From contig DATKVG010000209.1 in assembly GCA_035530195.1 (NCBI GenBank), positions 1 through 13,699 of the forward strand: 13,699 nt of DNA, given 5' to 3'. Within the stretch, counting starts at the first letter, position 1. Each line of letters starts with the position of its first letter. Positions 1-6,354 of the stretch are shown here, piece after piece. A model generated the notes under the pieces. That model worked only from the letters and a program-made list of their open reading frames with translations. It was not told the DNA's origin and ran no database searches. The position numbers and the translations under genes are program-made. Origin of the DNA: JAPLKX01 sp035530195. GTDB lineage: Bacteria; Hydrogenedentota; Hydrogenedentia; Hydrogenedentales; SLHB01.

Positions 1-1443
1 ACGGCGCAGCCGAGGCGGCCGAACATGATTTTTGTCATGTGCGACGACCTGGGTTACGGCGACGTCGGGTTCAACGGGAACAGCGTCATCCGGACGCCGC
101 ATCTCGATCGGATGCGGCGCGAGGGCGTCTGTTTCACCCAATTCCACACGGGCGGGCCGGTATGTTCGCCCACGCGCGGAACCTGCATGACGGGCCGACA
201 TTACATGCGCTACGGCATCGGCCACGCGAACGAGGGCGCCCTCCCGCGGCAGGAGATTACGATAGCCGAAATCGCCAGGCAGGCCGGGTACCGCACGGGC
301 CACTTCGGCAAATGGCACCTCGGCACGTTGTCGAAAACCGAAAAAGACAGCAACCGGGGCGGCCCGCGATCGCCCGAACTGTATTCGCCGCCGTGGGACC
401 ATGGTTTCGACGTGTGTTTCTCCACGGAAGCGAAAGTGCCCACCTGGGATCCCGCCAAGACGCCCGCCGAAGACAATGACCCGTGGGGTGCGCCGGGGAC
501 GCCCTGGATTGCTTCGTACTGGAACGAGCGCGGCGTGCGGGTCCGGGAGAACCTCGAGGGCGACGATGCGCGCGTCATCCTGGACCGCGTCGAGCCGTTT
601 GTGCGGTCCGCGGCATCGGCGAAGCAGCCGTTCCTGGCGGTGGTGTGGTTTCACACGCCGCACGCGCCCGTCGTTGCGGGGCCCGCATACCGGGCTATGT
701 ACGCGGACGCGCCGGAATCGAAGCAACACTACTTCGGGTGCATCAGCGCCATGGACGAGCAGGTGGGCCGGCTGAACGCGCTCCTCAACGAATTGGGCAT
801 CGAGCAGGACACGGCGGTCTGGTTCTGCTCCGACAACGGGCCCGAAGGCCGCGGCGACGGCTCGCTCCGTTCGCGCAACCACGGGTCGACGGGCGGGCTG
901 CGCGGGCGCAAGCGCAGCCTGTACAACGGCGGCATCACCGTGCCGGCGCTGCTGAAATGGCCCGCCGCTGCAAGCCCGGGCGTAACGTGCAACATGCCGT
1001 GCAGTACGCTGGACTATCTGCCGACCGTCGCGGAGATCCTCAAATTCCAGATGCCGGACAGCCGGCCTGTAGACGGCGTAAATCTGATGCCGCTGCTCGG
1101 CGAGAAAGAAGCGGAGCGGCCCGCGCCCATACCGTTCCGCTTTCTCAGCCGGAAGGATAGTATGTTCGGGGCGCCGACGTTCGCGATGATCGACAACCGC
1201 TACAAGCTGCTGACCAACCTCTCCGACGACGCCGCTGAAGACGAATGCTACGACATGACGTCCGACCCGTTCGAGGAACACAATATTATCGGCCAGCAAC
1301 GCGAATTCGCCGCGAGCATGCGGAAAAAGCTGCGCGAGTTTGTCGACTCGTGCAGGCGAAGCCACAACGGCGCCGACTATCCCGAACCATACACCCCACT
1401 CGAACCGTTTCCCGAACCGCGCGGCGGCTGGAGCAAGCTATAG
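1..1443 (+). CDS. Type I (formylglycine) sulfatase, 5' partial
   Basis: Arylsulfatase-family enzyme that hydrolyses sulfate esters, probably on exported glycans. The reading frame is open to the first base of the window, and the eight codons before the ATG at 25 read TAQPRRPN. The RPN matches the residues that normally precede the first core strand in this family, so the true start and any signal peptide lie upstream. Counting from the ATG at 25, the metal-binding pair is D7-D8 (CDDLGYGD). The C-S-P-T-R sulfatase signature is at residues 47-51; Cys47 (codon 163-165) is the residue converted to formylglycine. K96 and H98 (GKWHLG), H210 (HTPHAP), D270-N271 (CSDNG) and K296 (RGRK) complete the usual active site. 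The C-terminal part (about 375-460) is the ordinary small sulfatase subdomain. The family is certain; the substrate cannot be read from the sequence. It is convergent with the next gene, 38 bp apart, with no clear terminator between them. Confidence 0.95.
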   Translation, partial: TAQPRRPNMIFVMCDDLGYGDVGFNGNSVIRTPHLDRMRREGVCFTQFHTGGPVCSPTRGTCMTGRHYMRYGIGHANEGALPRQEITIAEIARQAGYRTGHFGKWHLGTLSKTEKDSNRGGPRSPELYSPPWDHGFDVCFSTEAKVPTWDPAKTPAEDNDPWGAPGTPWIASYWNERGVRVRENLEGDDARVILDRVEPFVRSAASAKQPFLAVVWFHTPHAPVVAGPAYRAMYADAPESKQHYFGCISAMDEQVGRLNALLNELGIEQDTAVWFCSDNGPEGRGDGSLRSRNHGSTGGLRGRKRSLYNGGITVPALLKWPAAASPGVTCNMPCSTLDYLPTVAEILKFQMPDSRPVDGVNLMPLLGEKEAERPAPIPFRFLSRKDSMFGAPTFAMIDNRYKLLTNLSDDAAEDECYDMTSDPFEEHNIIGQQREFAASMRKKLREFVDSCRRSHNGADYPEPYTPLEPFPEPRGGWSKL

Positions 1444-1481
1444 GTTCAATTCCGGAAGTCAAAATCCGCCATGCCCTCCCA

Positions 1482-4424
1482 TTAGAGTTCCGACAACCTG
1501 ACGCGCAGCGCCAGGACGGATTCTTTTCCCACCGAGACGATCACGCAGAGGTGGCCGTCGTGGATGAGGGTGTGGGGGTAGGCGTAGGTGCCGCCTTTGT
1601 ATTTGCCGGGGCGGTTGGGTTTGTACTCGGCATCGGCGAGAATGTAGTGTGCGTCGAACCGGACGCCGTCCCGCGAGAGCGAGAGGACGAGCGGGTTTCG
1701 GCGTCCGCGCGGTTCGGGGTCGGGGTTGCCGACGTAGTAGAAGCGGCCGTCAGGGAGACGGGCGTCGGGCAGGCGGCCGAAATGGAATTTGGCGACGTTG
1801 TCGGTGAAATCCGTCGGGACCGGGGCCGACCACGTCTGGCCGTCGTCGCGGCTCTCGGTGACCCAGAGCCGGTTGGTGCCGGACCGGAGCAGCATGTGGA
1901 GGACGCCGTCGTCGGTCTGGAAGAATGACCCTTCGCACAGGCCGCCCCCCGGCCATTTCATCCTGGCCTCCACGCGCCGGAACCCCTCCGAGTCGTCGAA
2001 CATGCCCGGCCCCATGTCTGACGGATAGATGCCCGTCATCTGCCAACCCGACAGACCGCGCGGGTCGTCGGTGAACGGGTAGGCGGTATGGCCGCACAGG
2101 ATCAGGCGGCCCGAACGCGTCGCTGTTGGCGGGTGGTTGGAGACGACCGGCAGGCCGAGGTCGATCGGCGGGCTCCAGTGCTGCCCGTCTTCGCTGGTGA
2201 TGGCGCTGAGGCGCACGTTCCGATGCGCGGTGTCGAAAACGGGGCGCGAATCGCCCGCGAGCGCTTCGGGACTGTACTCCCATTGGCCGAAATAGGCCGT
2301 CAACGTCTCGCCATTCGAGTAGAAGCCGCCGGCGGTCAGCACAAGTTCGGAATGCTCGCCCATCTGCGTGTCGACCAGCGGGACCGGCGCGGTCCAGTTC
2401 ACGAAATCATCGGAGGTGCTGTACAGCACACGTTGCCCCGGCGCGTCCTCGTCTTTACGCCCGTTGGACCACATCGCGTAATAGCGGCCGCCGTACCAAG
2501 CGAGGCTGGGATGGTGGGAGTAGGTCCATTCCGTCCGCGGCCGGTAGAGAAACGTCTGCTCGATATGCGGCCGCAGGCGCGGCGCATCGGGGCTGTAACA
2601 GTTCGTGATGGCACTCCTGCCGCGCGCCGCGGCCTGAATCTCGGCGTCATCCAACGCGCGCCCATAGATGCGCGCATCGCGCATCCGGCCGTTGAAATAG
2701 TCGTGCTGGCCGAACCCGATGCGGAGTGAAGCGTCGTTGCTGAATTCGATGGCGGCGTCGTCCCGTTCGGCGACGAGTTTGCCGTTCTCGTGCAACGTGA
2801 GCGCGCCGTCCTTACGCCGCACGGCAAGGTGAACCCAGCCCGGCGGCAGCGCGCGGTCGTTGCTCACGCACCGGCCGGATTCGTAGCGCCACACCCGGCC
2901 CGACGGCAGCACGCCGCAGAACAGCGCCCCGTCGTACACGGCCATGCTCCAGGCGCGCCGGTAAGTGACGTCGGGTGTGGTGTCGAGCCGGCCCGTGCTC
3001 GTCCACGACGTGCCACCGTCGTAGCGGAACACGTGCGCGAGAGGCAGCGTACCGGCATACAACATCCCGTTGTACACGGCCATGCCCATCACCTCGCGCT
3101 CCTCGCCAAGCCGGCCGCGGTCTTCCCACGCACCCGGTCCCCCAAGCACGAACACCTTGCCCGACGGCCACGACCCCACAAACAACTCGCCGCCGTGCTG
3201 CATGAACGAGTAGGTTTGGGTCGTATCGGGCGGCGCGCCGCAATCGGTCCATCCGGGGTCGTCGAACCGGTAGACGCCCGCGAAATTCTCGTCGAACCCC
3301 GTCCCGTACAAGTGGCCGTTGTGAACGCCCAGCGCCTCGACCCGCCCGCCGGGGTTGCCCAGGTCGGTCCAAGTTGTGCCGCCCTCATAGCGGAACAGCC
3401 CCGCCGGCGCGTACATCGACGACGCGTACAGCTTGCCATTGAACGACGCTAAACCATAGACGGCTTCGATCTCGCCCAACTTGCCGCAGTCGTCCCACAC
3501 GGCGCCGCTATCGCCGCCGTCGCGGCCATTGCCGCCGGCGCGGCCATTGCCGCCGGCGCGGCCATTGCCACCGGCGCGGCCATTGCCACCGGCGCGGCCG
3601 GTGTAGCGGTACACGCGGCCACCGGGCAGCGTGTTTTCGGAATCGCCCATGGCTGAGCCGCGCGAGCGGTAATGCGACGCCGCGGCGTACAGCGCGCCCT
3701 CATGCACCGCCAGCGCCGAGATCGCGTTGCTCGCATAAGGCGCCCCGCAATCCTCCCACCCTGTGGGACTCCCTCCGTCGGGACGCCCCCCGTCGGGACG
3801 CTCCCCGGCTTTTGTGGGGAGTGTCCCCAAGTTGCCCTTGTACCGATACACATGCCCGGTTTCGTCCTTCCCGATCTCGAACGTGCCCGCATACAGCCCG
3901 CCGTCATACACGCACAGCGACATCACGTACACGCTGTTGCCCGGCCGCCCGCAATCGGTCCACTCTGTGGGACGCCCCCCGGCCGCACCGAAGGTGCGCG
4001 TTGTGGGGGGTGTCCCATAGTCGACCCCGTCATCAATCCCGAAAAACACGTTGCGGTAGTTCGACTGCGCGTTGACCACGCCGTGATAGTTCATAACGCC
4101 AAAGTTCACCCCGCGCCGCGCGCCCGCGTCAAACTTGGACAGGATGTCGCCCAGCGTGTCGTCCAAAACGCCCGCCGTGTGTACCCAAACCGAGATCGTG
4201 AAATCGCCGTCAAGGTCCAACGCGCCATTGTGCGGCACTTCAAGCCAAGCCGACCGCCCATCAAACAGCGCCCCCAACTCCGTATCAAACACGACCCCAT
4301 GATTGACCGTCTCCAGCCCGCCCGCAACCTCCGCCGCATCAACCGTCAAAGGCCACCGCGCCACCAATCCGTCTTCCCCAACCCCAACCGCCGCCATAGC
4401 CAAAACGCAAAGGATGTTCAGCAT
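1482..4424 (-). CDS. Secreted LamG protein with nested seven-module propeller and sialidase-like C-terminus
   Basis: Exported 980-aa protein, probably carbohydrate-binding or glycan-processing. It starts with a short hydrophobic leader (residues 1-16) that lacks a basic n-region. The ATG is preceded by AGGAGG (4431-4436), and a stop lies in frame just upstream. Residues 19-136 are the first part of a LamG/concanavalin-like jellyroll (DFTISVWVHTAG, ILSKFD). Residues 529-602 give its remaining strands (GWVHLAV, LTLHENGKLVAE, YFNGRMRDARIYGRALDDAEI). Between them lie seven modules beginning at W155, W223, W310, W352, W392, W433 and W474 (W-x-D-x-G, then G-x-LYAG, then VYRY), as expected for a seven-bladed propeller. 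Residues 620-975 resemble BNR/sialidase propellers, with Asp-box-like motifs SDDFVNW, SEDGQHW, SRDDGQTW and SRDGVRF. The Arg triad and catalytic residues of true sialidases were not assigned, so enzymatic activity is unproven. The loops before W155, W223 and W310 are expanded by repetitive DNA. Confidence 0.85.
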   Translation of the reverse strand: MLNILCVLAMAAVGVGEDGLVARWPLTVDAAEVAGGLETVNHGVVFDTELGALFDGRSAWLEVPHNGALDLDGDFTISVWVHTAGVLDDTLGDILSKFDAGARRGVNFGVMNYHGVVNAQSNYRNVFFGIDDGVDYGTPPTTRTFGAAGGRPTEWTDCGRPGNSVYVMSLCVYDGGLYAGTFEIGKDETGHVYRYKGNLGTLPTKAGERPDGGRPDGGSPTGWEDCGAPYASNAISALAVHEGALYAAASHYRSRGSAMGDSENTLPGGRVYRYTGRAGGNGRAGGNGRAGGNGRAGGNGRDGGDSGAVWDDCGKLGEIEAVYGLASFNGKLYASSMYAPAGLFRYEGGTTWTDLGNPGGRVEALGVHNGHLYGTGFDENFAGVYRFDDPGWTDCGAPPDTTQTYSFMQHGGELFVGSWPSGKVFVLGGPGAWEDRGRLGEEREVMGMAVYNGMLYAGTLPLAHVFRYDGGTSWTSTGRLDTTPDVTYRRAWSMAVYDGALFCGVLPSGRVWRYESGRCVSNDRALPPGWVHLAVRRKDGALTLHENGKLVAERDDAAIEFSNDASLRIGFGQHDYFNGRMRDARIYGRALDDAEIQAAARGRSAITNCYSPDAPRLRPHIEQTFLYRPRTEWTYSHHPSLAWYGGRYYAMWSNGRKDEDAPGQRVLYSTSDDFVNWTAPVPLVDTQMGEHSELVLTAGGFYSNGETLTAYFGQWEYSPEALAGDSRPVFDTAHRNVRLSAITSEDGQHWSPPIDLGLPVVSNHPPTATRSGRLILCGHTAYPFTDDPRGLSGWQMTGIYPSDMGPGMFDDSEGFRRVEARMKWPGGGLCEGSFFQTDDGVLHMLLRSGTNRLWVTESRDDGQTWSAPVPTDFTDNVAKFHFGRLPDARLPDGRFYYVGNPDPEPRGRRNPLVLSLSRDGVRFDAHYILADAEYKPNRPGKYKGGTYAYPHTLIHDGHLCVIVSVGKESVLALRVRLSEL
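3522..3599. repeat. 18-bp in-frame tandem repeat (four copies plus a partial)
   Basis: The unit GCGGCCATTGCCGCCGGC (plus strand) runs in four full copies, 3522-3539, 3540-3557, 3558-3575 and 3576-3593, followed by a partial copy. The copies differ only at one third-codon position (GCC or ACC variant). Read on the minus strand it encodes a repeated six-residue NGRAGG motif in the loop before the third propeller module of the 980-aa protein. Because 18 is a multiple of three, gain or loss of units keeps the frame. Confidence 0.95.
3763..3828. repeat. Palindromic element, copy A, inside coding sequence
   Basis: GGGACGCTCCCC (3795-3806) pairs with GGGGAGTGTCCC (3816-3827), with one G·T wobble. 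The left arm is preceded by two related direct copies of the arm (around 3763-3776 and 3778-3792). The element is read in frame on the minus strand as a Pro/Gly-rich stretch (GTLPTKAGERPDGG and following) directly before W223 of the propeller. It is the same family as the element at 3966-4018. Confidence 0.8.
3966..4018. repeat. Palindromic element, copy B, inside coding sequence
   Basis: TGGGACGCCCCCC (3968-3980) pairs with GGGGGGTGTCCCA (4005-4017). A nested hairpin CGCACC-GAA-GGTGCG lies inside at 3984-3998. It shares CCCCGGC and TTGTGGGG flanks of the arms with copy A. It is read in frame on the minus strand as GTPPTTRTFGAAGGRPTE, just before W155 of the propeller, the structurally equivalent place to copy A. 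Confidence 0.85.
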
Positions 4425-4643
4425 AGTCGTCCTCCTCCACGGCCATCATACCGGCCAGCCGAACCCTCTTCCAGCCCACGGGCCACGGCCCGGCAGCGTC
4501 ACCAACACCCTCTATTTATAGATCCCGTTTTGGTGCACTTTTCGGGCGGGCGAACGGGTCAGAAAGGGCGGCAAAGGCACCCGAATTTTGCGAAACAAGG
4601 GGGATTTGGTTGACAACAATGGCGAGTAAAATGAGATTAATTT

Positions 4644-4681
4644 AAAAACCTGTGCCTCTCGAATGGCGGCAAGGTTTTTTT
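4644..4681 (+). terminator. Possible hairpin plus T-tract
   Basis: AAAAACCT (4644-4651) pairs with AGGTTTTT (4672-4679), with a short inner GCC/GGC pairing, and the right arm runs into seven T residues (4675-4681). The stem is AT-rich and the loop long, so a Rho-independent terminator is only a possibility. No plus-strand gene is seen upstream for it to terminate. Confidence 0.25.
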
Positions 4682-4801
4682 GGCAGGAATAGCGAGGATG
4701 CACCAGAACCGAGACCATGACCAGGACATAGGCCCATGCCCTGGGGAGGGACAACTAGCTTGCATAATTCTGCACTATAGATTACTTTCTCCTTACCATA
4801 G

Positions 4802-4817
4802 TGACAGATCTTTGTCA
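4802..4817. promoter_or_regulatory. Operator-like inverted repeat
   Basis: TGACA (4802-4806) and TGTCA (4813-4817) form a perfect inverted repeat with a 6-bp centre, 42 bp before the lipoprotein start codon. The position suits a regulator binding site in the promoter or leader, but a chance occurrence cannot be excluded. Confidence 0.25.
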
Positions 4818-4858
4818 GAACTGGGGCGCAGTTGCCGACAAGAGGAGGGTAAGAGCCA

Positions 4859-5704
4859 ATGCGAAAAAACCTCAACTACGGAGTTTTTGGCGAGACTCTT
4901 GCAGTACGGAACGAGCTTGTTCTGCTACTGACAGTCTGTGTGCTGGCACTTGCCGGGTGCCCGCCGCCGTCGCCGGACGAGACGGAGACCATCATGCTAA
5001 ACGGCGACGTGCCGCTGGAGATGGTATGGATCTCCGGGGGGACGTTTATGATGGGCCGGTACCCGGGCGAGCAGGACAGCTCATTTTACGAAGACCCGCA
5101 GCATCAGGTGACGGTGCCGGGGTTCTGGATGGCGAAATACGAGTTGACGAAGCGGCAGTGGCAGGCGGTGATGGGCACGACGCCGTGGTCGGGACTCGAT
5201 TTCGTTCTGGATGATCTGGACAGCCCGGCGGTCTATGTATCGTGGGATGACGCGAAGGTATTTATCACGGCGTTGAACACGGACACGGGGTTGACGTTCC
5301 GGTTGCCCTCGGAGGCGGAATGGGAGTATGCGTGTCGGGCGGATACGACGACGCGCTTTTACTGGGGCGACGACCCGAGCTACACCCAGATTGGCAACTA
5401 CGCGTGGTGGTGGGGCAACTGTTCGAGTGAGCAGTACGCCCACATTGTTGGGCAGAAGCTGGTTAACGGTTTTGGTTTGTACGACATGAGCGGGAACGTT
5501 TACGAGGGGTGCGAGGACGACTGGCACTCGAGCTATACGGGCGCGCCGACGGATGGCAGCGCGTGGGTCGATACTCCACGGTACCCGGACCGGGTGTTCC
5601 GGGGCGGTGGCTGCCACTACGGCATCTACTGCCGCTCGGCGTACCGCGACTACTGCTCCCCGGACGGCACGGCCTGCGTTTTCGGGTTCCGCCTTTCCAG
5701 GTAA
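4859..5704 (+). CDS. Lipoprotein with FGE-sulfatase (SUMF1/EgtB-like) domain
   Basis: A 281-aa envelope lipoprotein. The ATG at 4859 has AGGAGG (4843-4848) ten bases upstream. Residues 18-34 form a hydrophobic signal ending in the lipobox LAGC, with C34 as the lipidated residue; the n-region is unusually long (about 18 residues). The FGE-sulfatase fold spans about 52-281 with its usual landmarks: WISGGTFMMG, YELTKRQWQAVMG, PAVYVSWDDAK, RLPSEAEWEYACR, GLYDMSGNVYE, RVFRGG and the terminal GFR. Genuine formylglycine-generating enzymes carry two copper-binding cysteines as C-x4-C after RGG. Here C252 and C258 are C-x5-C and shifted toward RGG, so sulfatase-maturing activity is doubtful. More likely it is one of the many non-catalytic or differently acting domain relatives at the cell surface. 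A lipoprotein would also be on the wrong side of the membrane to modify a sulfatase before its export. Confidence 0.85.
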   Translation: MRKNLNYGVFGETLAVRNELVLLLTVCVLALAGCPPPSPDETETIMLNGDVPLEMVWISGGTFMMGRYPGEQDSSFYEDPQHQVTVPGFWMAKYELTKRQWQAVMGTTPWSGLDFVLDDLDSPAVYVSWDDAKVFITALNTDTGLTFRLPSEAEWEYACRADTTTRFYWGDDPSYTQIGNYAWWWGNCSSEQYAHIVGQKLVNGFGLYDMSGNVYEGCEDDWHSSYTGAPTDGSAWVDTPRYPDRVFRGGGCHYGIYCRSAYRDYCSPDGTACVFGFRLSR

Positions 5705-5765
5705 TCACCGCTTGGCTGTTTTACCGCTTTACCGCTTGAAAGGCATTTTTCGGAGGCTAAGCGGA

Positions 5766-5815
5766 AGGCCGGAAGGGCCAAGCAGCGCGATAGCGCAAGA
5801 AGGCCCTTCCGGCCT
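5766..5815. repeat. Long hairpin element (REP-like)
   Basis: AGGCCGGAAGGGCC (5766-5779) and GGCCCTTCCGGCCT (5802-5815) are a perfect 14-bp inverted repeat. The centre contains a second small palindrome, GCGC-GATA-GCGC. There is no T-tract on either side, so it resembles a dispersed palindromic element rather than a classic terminator, though it would fold strongly in RNA downstream of the lipoprotein gene. Confidence 0.75.
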
Positions 5816-6259
5816 ATAGCGAGGGTTTGGCAGGGTGGTTTTTGGGTTGGCATCGTGTGCGGGAGATGCAAGAGGGGCATATTCCGGGGGAACGGATAGA
5901 CCGTGTCATTCTTATGATTCGCGGCGAGAAGGTGATGCTTGACGCGGACCTGGCGAACCTCTACGGCGTAACGACCAAGCGGCTCAACGAGCAGGTCAAG
6001 CGCAATATGGCCCGATTTCCCCATACCTTCATGTTTCAACTGACGAAGGCGGAGTTTGACGGTTTGAAGTCGCACTACTTGAGGTCGTAAATTGCGACTT
6101 CAAGTTCGGGCGGACGCCGCAAGCGGCCGTATGTCTTCACGGAACATGGGGTCGTGATGTTGGCGAGTGTCTTGAACAGCCCCATCGCGGTCGCGGCTAG
6201 CCGTCCGCTCCCTTTCAACGATGCCTGGACATCGGGTTCAGGAAGGGGAATAATAGGAA

Positions 6260-6279
6260 ACGCTCCCTTGCGGGAGCGT
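6260..6279. promoter_or_regulatory. Hairpin upstream of the Fic gene
   Basis: ACGCTCCC (6260-6267) and GGGAGCGT (6272-6279) form a perfect 8-bp stem with a 4-base loop, about 75 bp before the Fic start codon. There is no T-tract after it on the plus strand. It could be a terminator remnant, an RNA leader structure or part of a mobile-element end. Confidence 0.4.
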
Positions 6280-6282
6280 CAA

Positions 6283-6312
6283 ACCGGCGATGCTATCACC
6301 GGCGCTGTTATC
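6283..6312. repeat. 15-bp direct repeat upstream of the Fic gene
   Basis: ACCGGCGATGCTATC (6283-6297) is followed at once by ACCGGCGCTGTTATC (6298-6312), matching at 13 of 15 positions. It lies 42 bp before the Fic start, where a repeated protein-binding site would be plausible, but no binding partner is known. Confidence 0.5.
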
Positions 6313-6354
6313 GACAGCACCATAACATGAATATGCATAAGATGTAAAACAAAT

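Larger units (their letters stand above)
4425..4858. other. Intergenic region between divergent genes
   Basis: No convincing gene was found in these 434 bp. It separates the 980-aa protein gene (minus) from the lipoprotein gene (plus). Next to the minus gene are its AGGAGG ribosome site (4431-4436), a small GGCC-rich palindrome near 4480-4492 and a TATAAA on the minus strand at 4515-4520 that could be a -10 box, without a good -35. Toward the plus gene lie a TTGACA at 4610-4615 without a good -10, a possible terminator-like hairpin at 4644-4681, a TGACA/TGTCA inverted repeat at 4802-4817, and the AGGAGG (4843-4848) of the lipoprotein gene. Base composition is locally more AT-rich than the genes. 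No tRNA-like fold was recognised. Confidence 0.6.
5866..6330 (+). pseudogene. ORF6N-domain protein, interrupted by in-frame stop
   Basis: Remnant of a phage-type ORF6N (KilA-N/antirepressor-like) DNA-binding protein. The part before the stop reads IRGEKVMLDADLANLYGV, then KRNMARFPHTFMFQLTKAEF, the hallmark of the domain. A TAA at 6088-6090 interrupts it after GLKSHYLRS. The same frame continues past the stop with IATSSSGRRRKRPYVFTEHG and VVMLASVLNSPIAVAAS, the expected second half of the domain. Family members have a Gln at this place (LRSQ), so a single CAA to TAA change explains the stop. From about 6202 the frame loses family resemblance and ends at TGA 6328-6330, so the usual C-terminal region is also missing. 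The ATG at 5866 is chosen; a TTG at 5827 in the same frame is an alternative. The truncated 74-aa product could still be made, but it is probably non-functional. Confidence 0.8.

Noticed and set aside
3672..4613. A 313-codon plus-strand frame opposite the 980-aa protein
   Set aside because: Composition is typical of an antisense shadow (Arg/Pro/His-rich), and the minus strand carries recognisable LamG and propeller domains.
4610..4615. TTGACA as a -35 box of a promoter for the lipoprotein gene
   Set aside because: No acceptable -10 lies 16-18 bp downstream, and the site is almost 250 bp from the start codon.
5827..5865. TTG at 5827 as the ORF6N start
   Set aside because: The extra residues (LAGWFLGWHRVRE) do not resemble the family and no ribosome site precedes it; the ATG at 5866 is closer to the domain.
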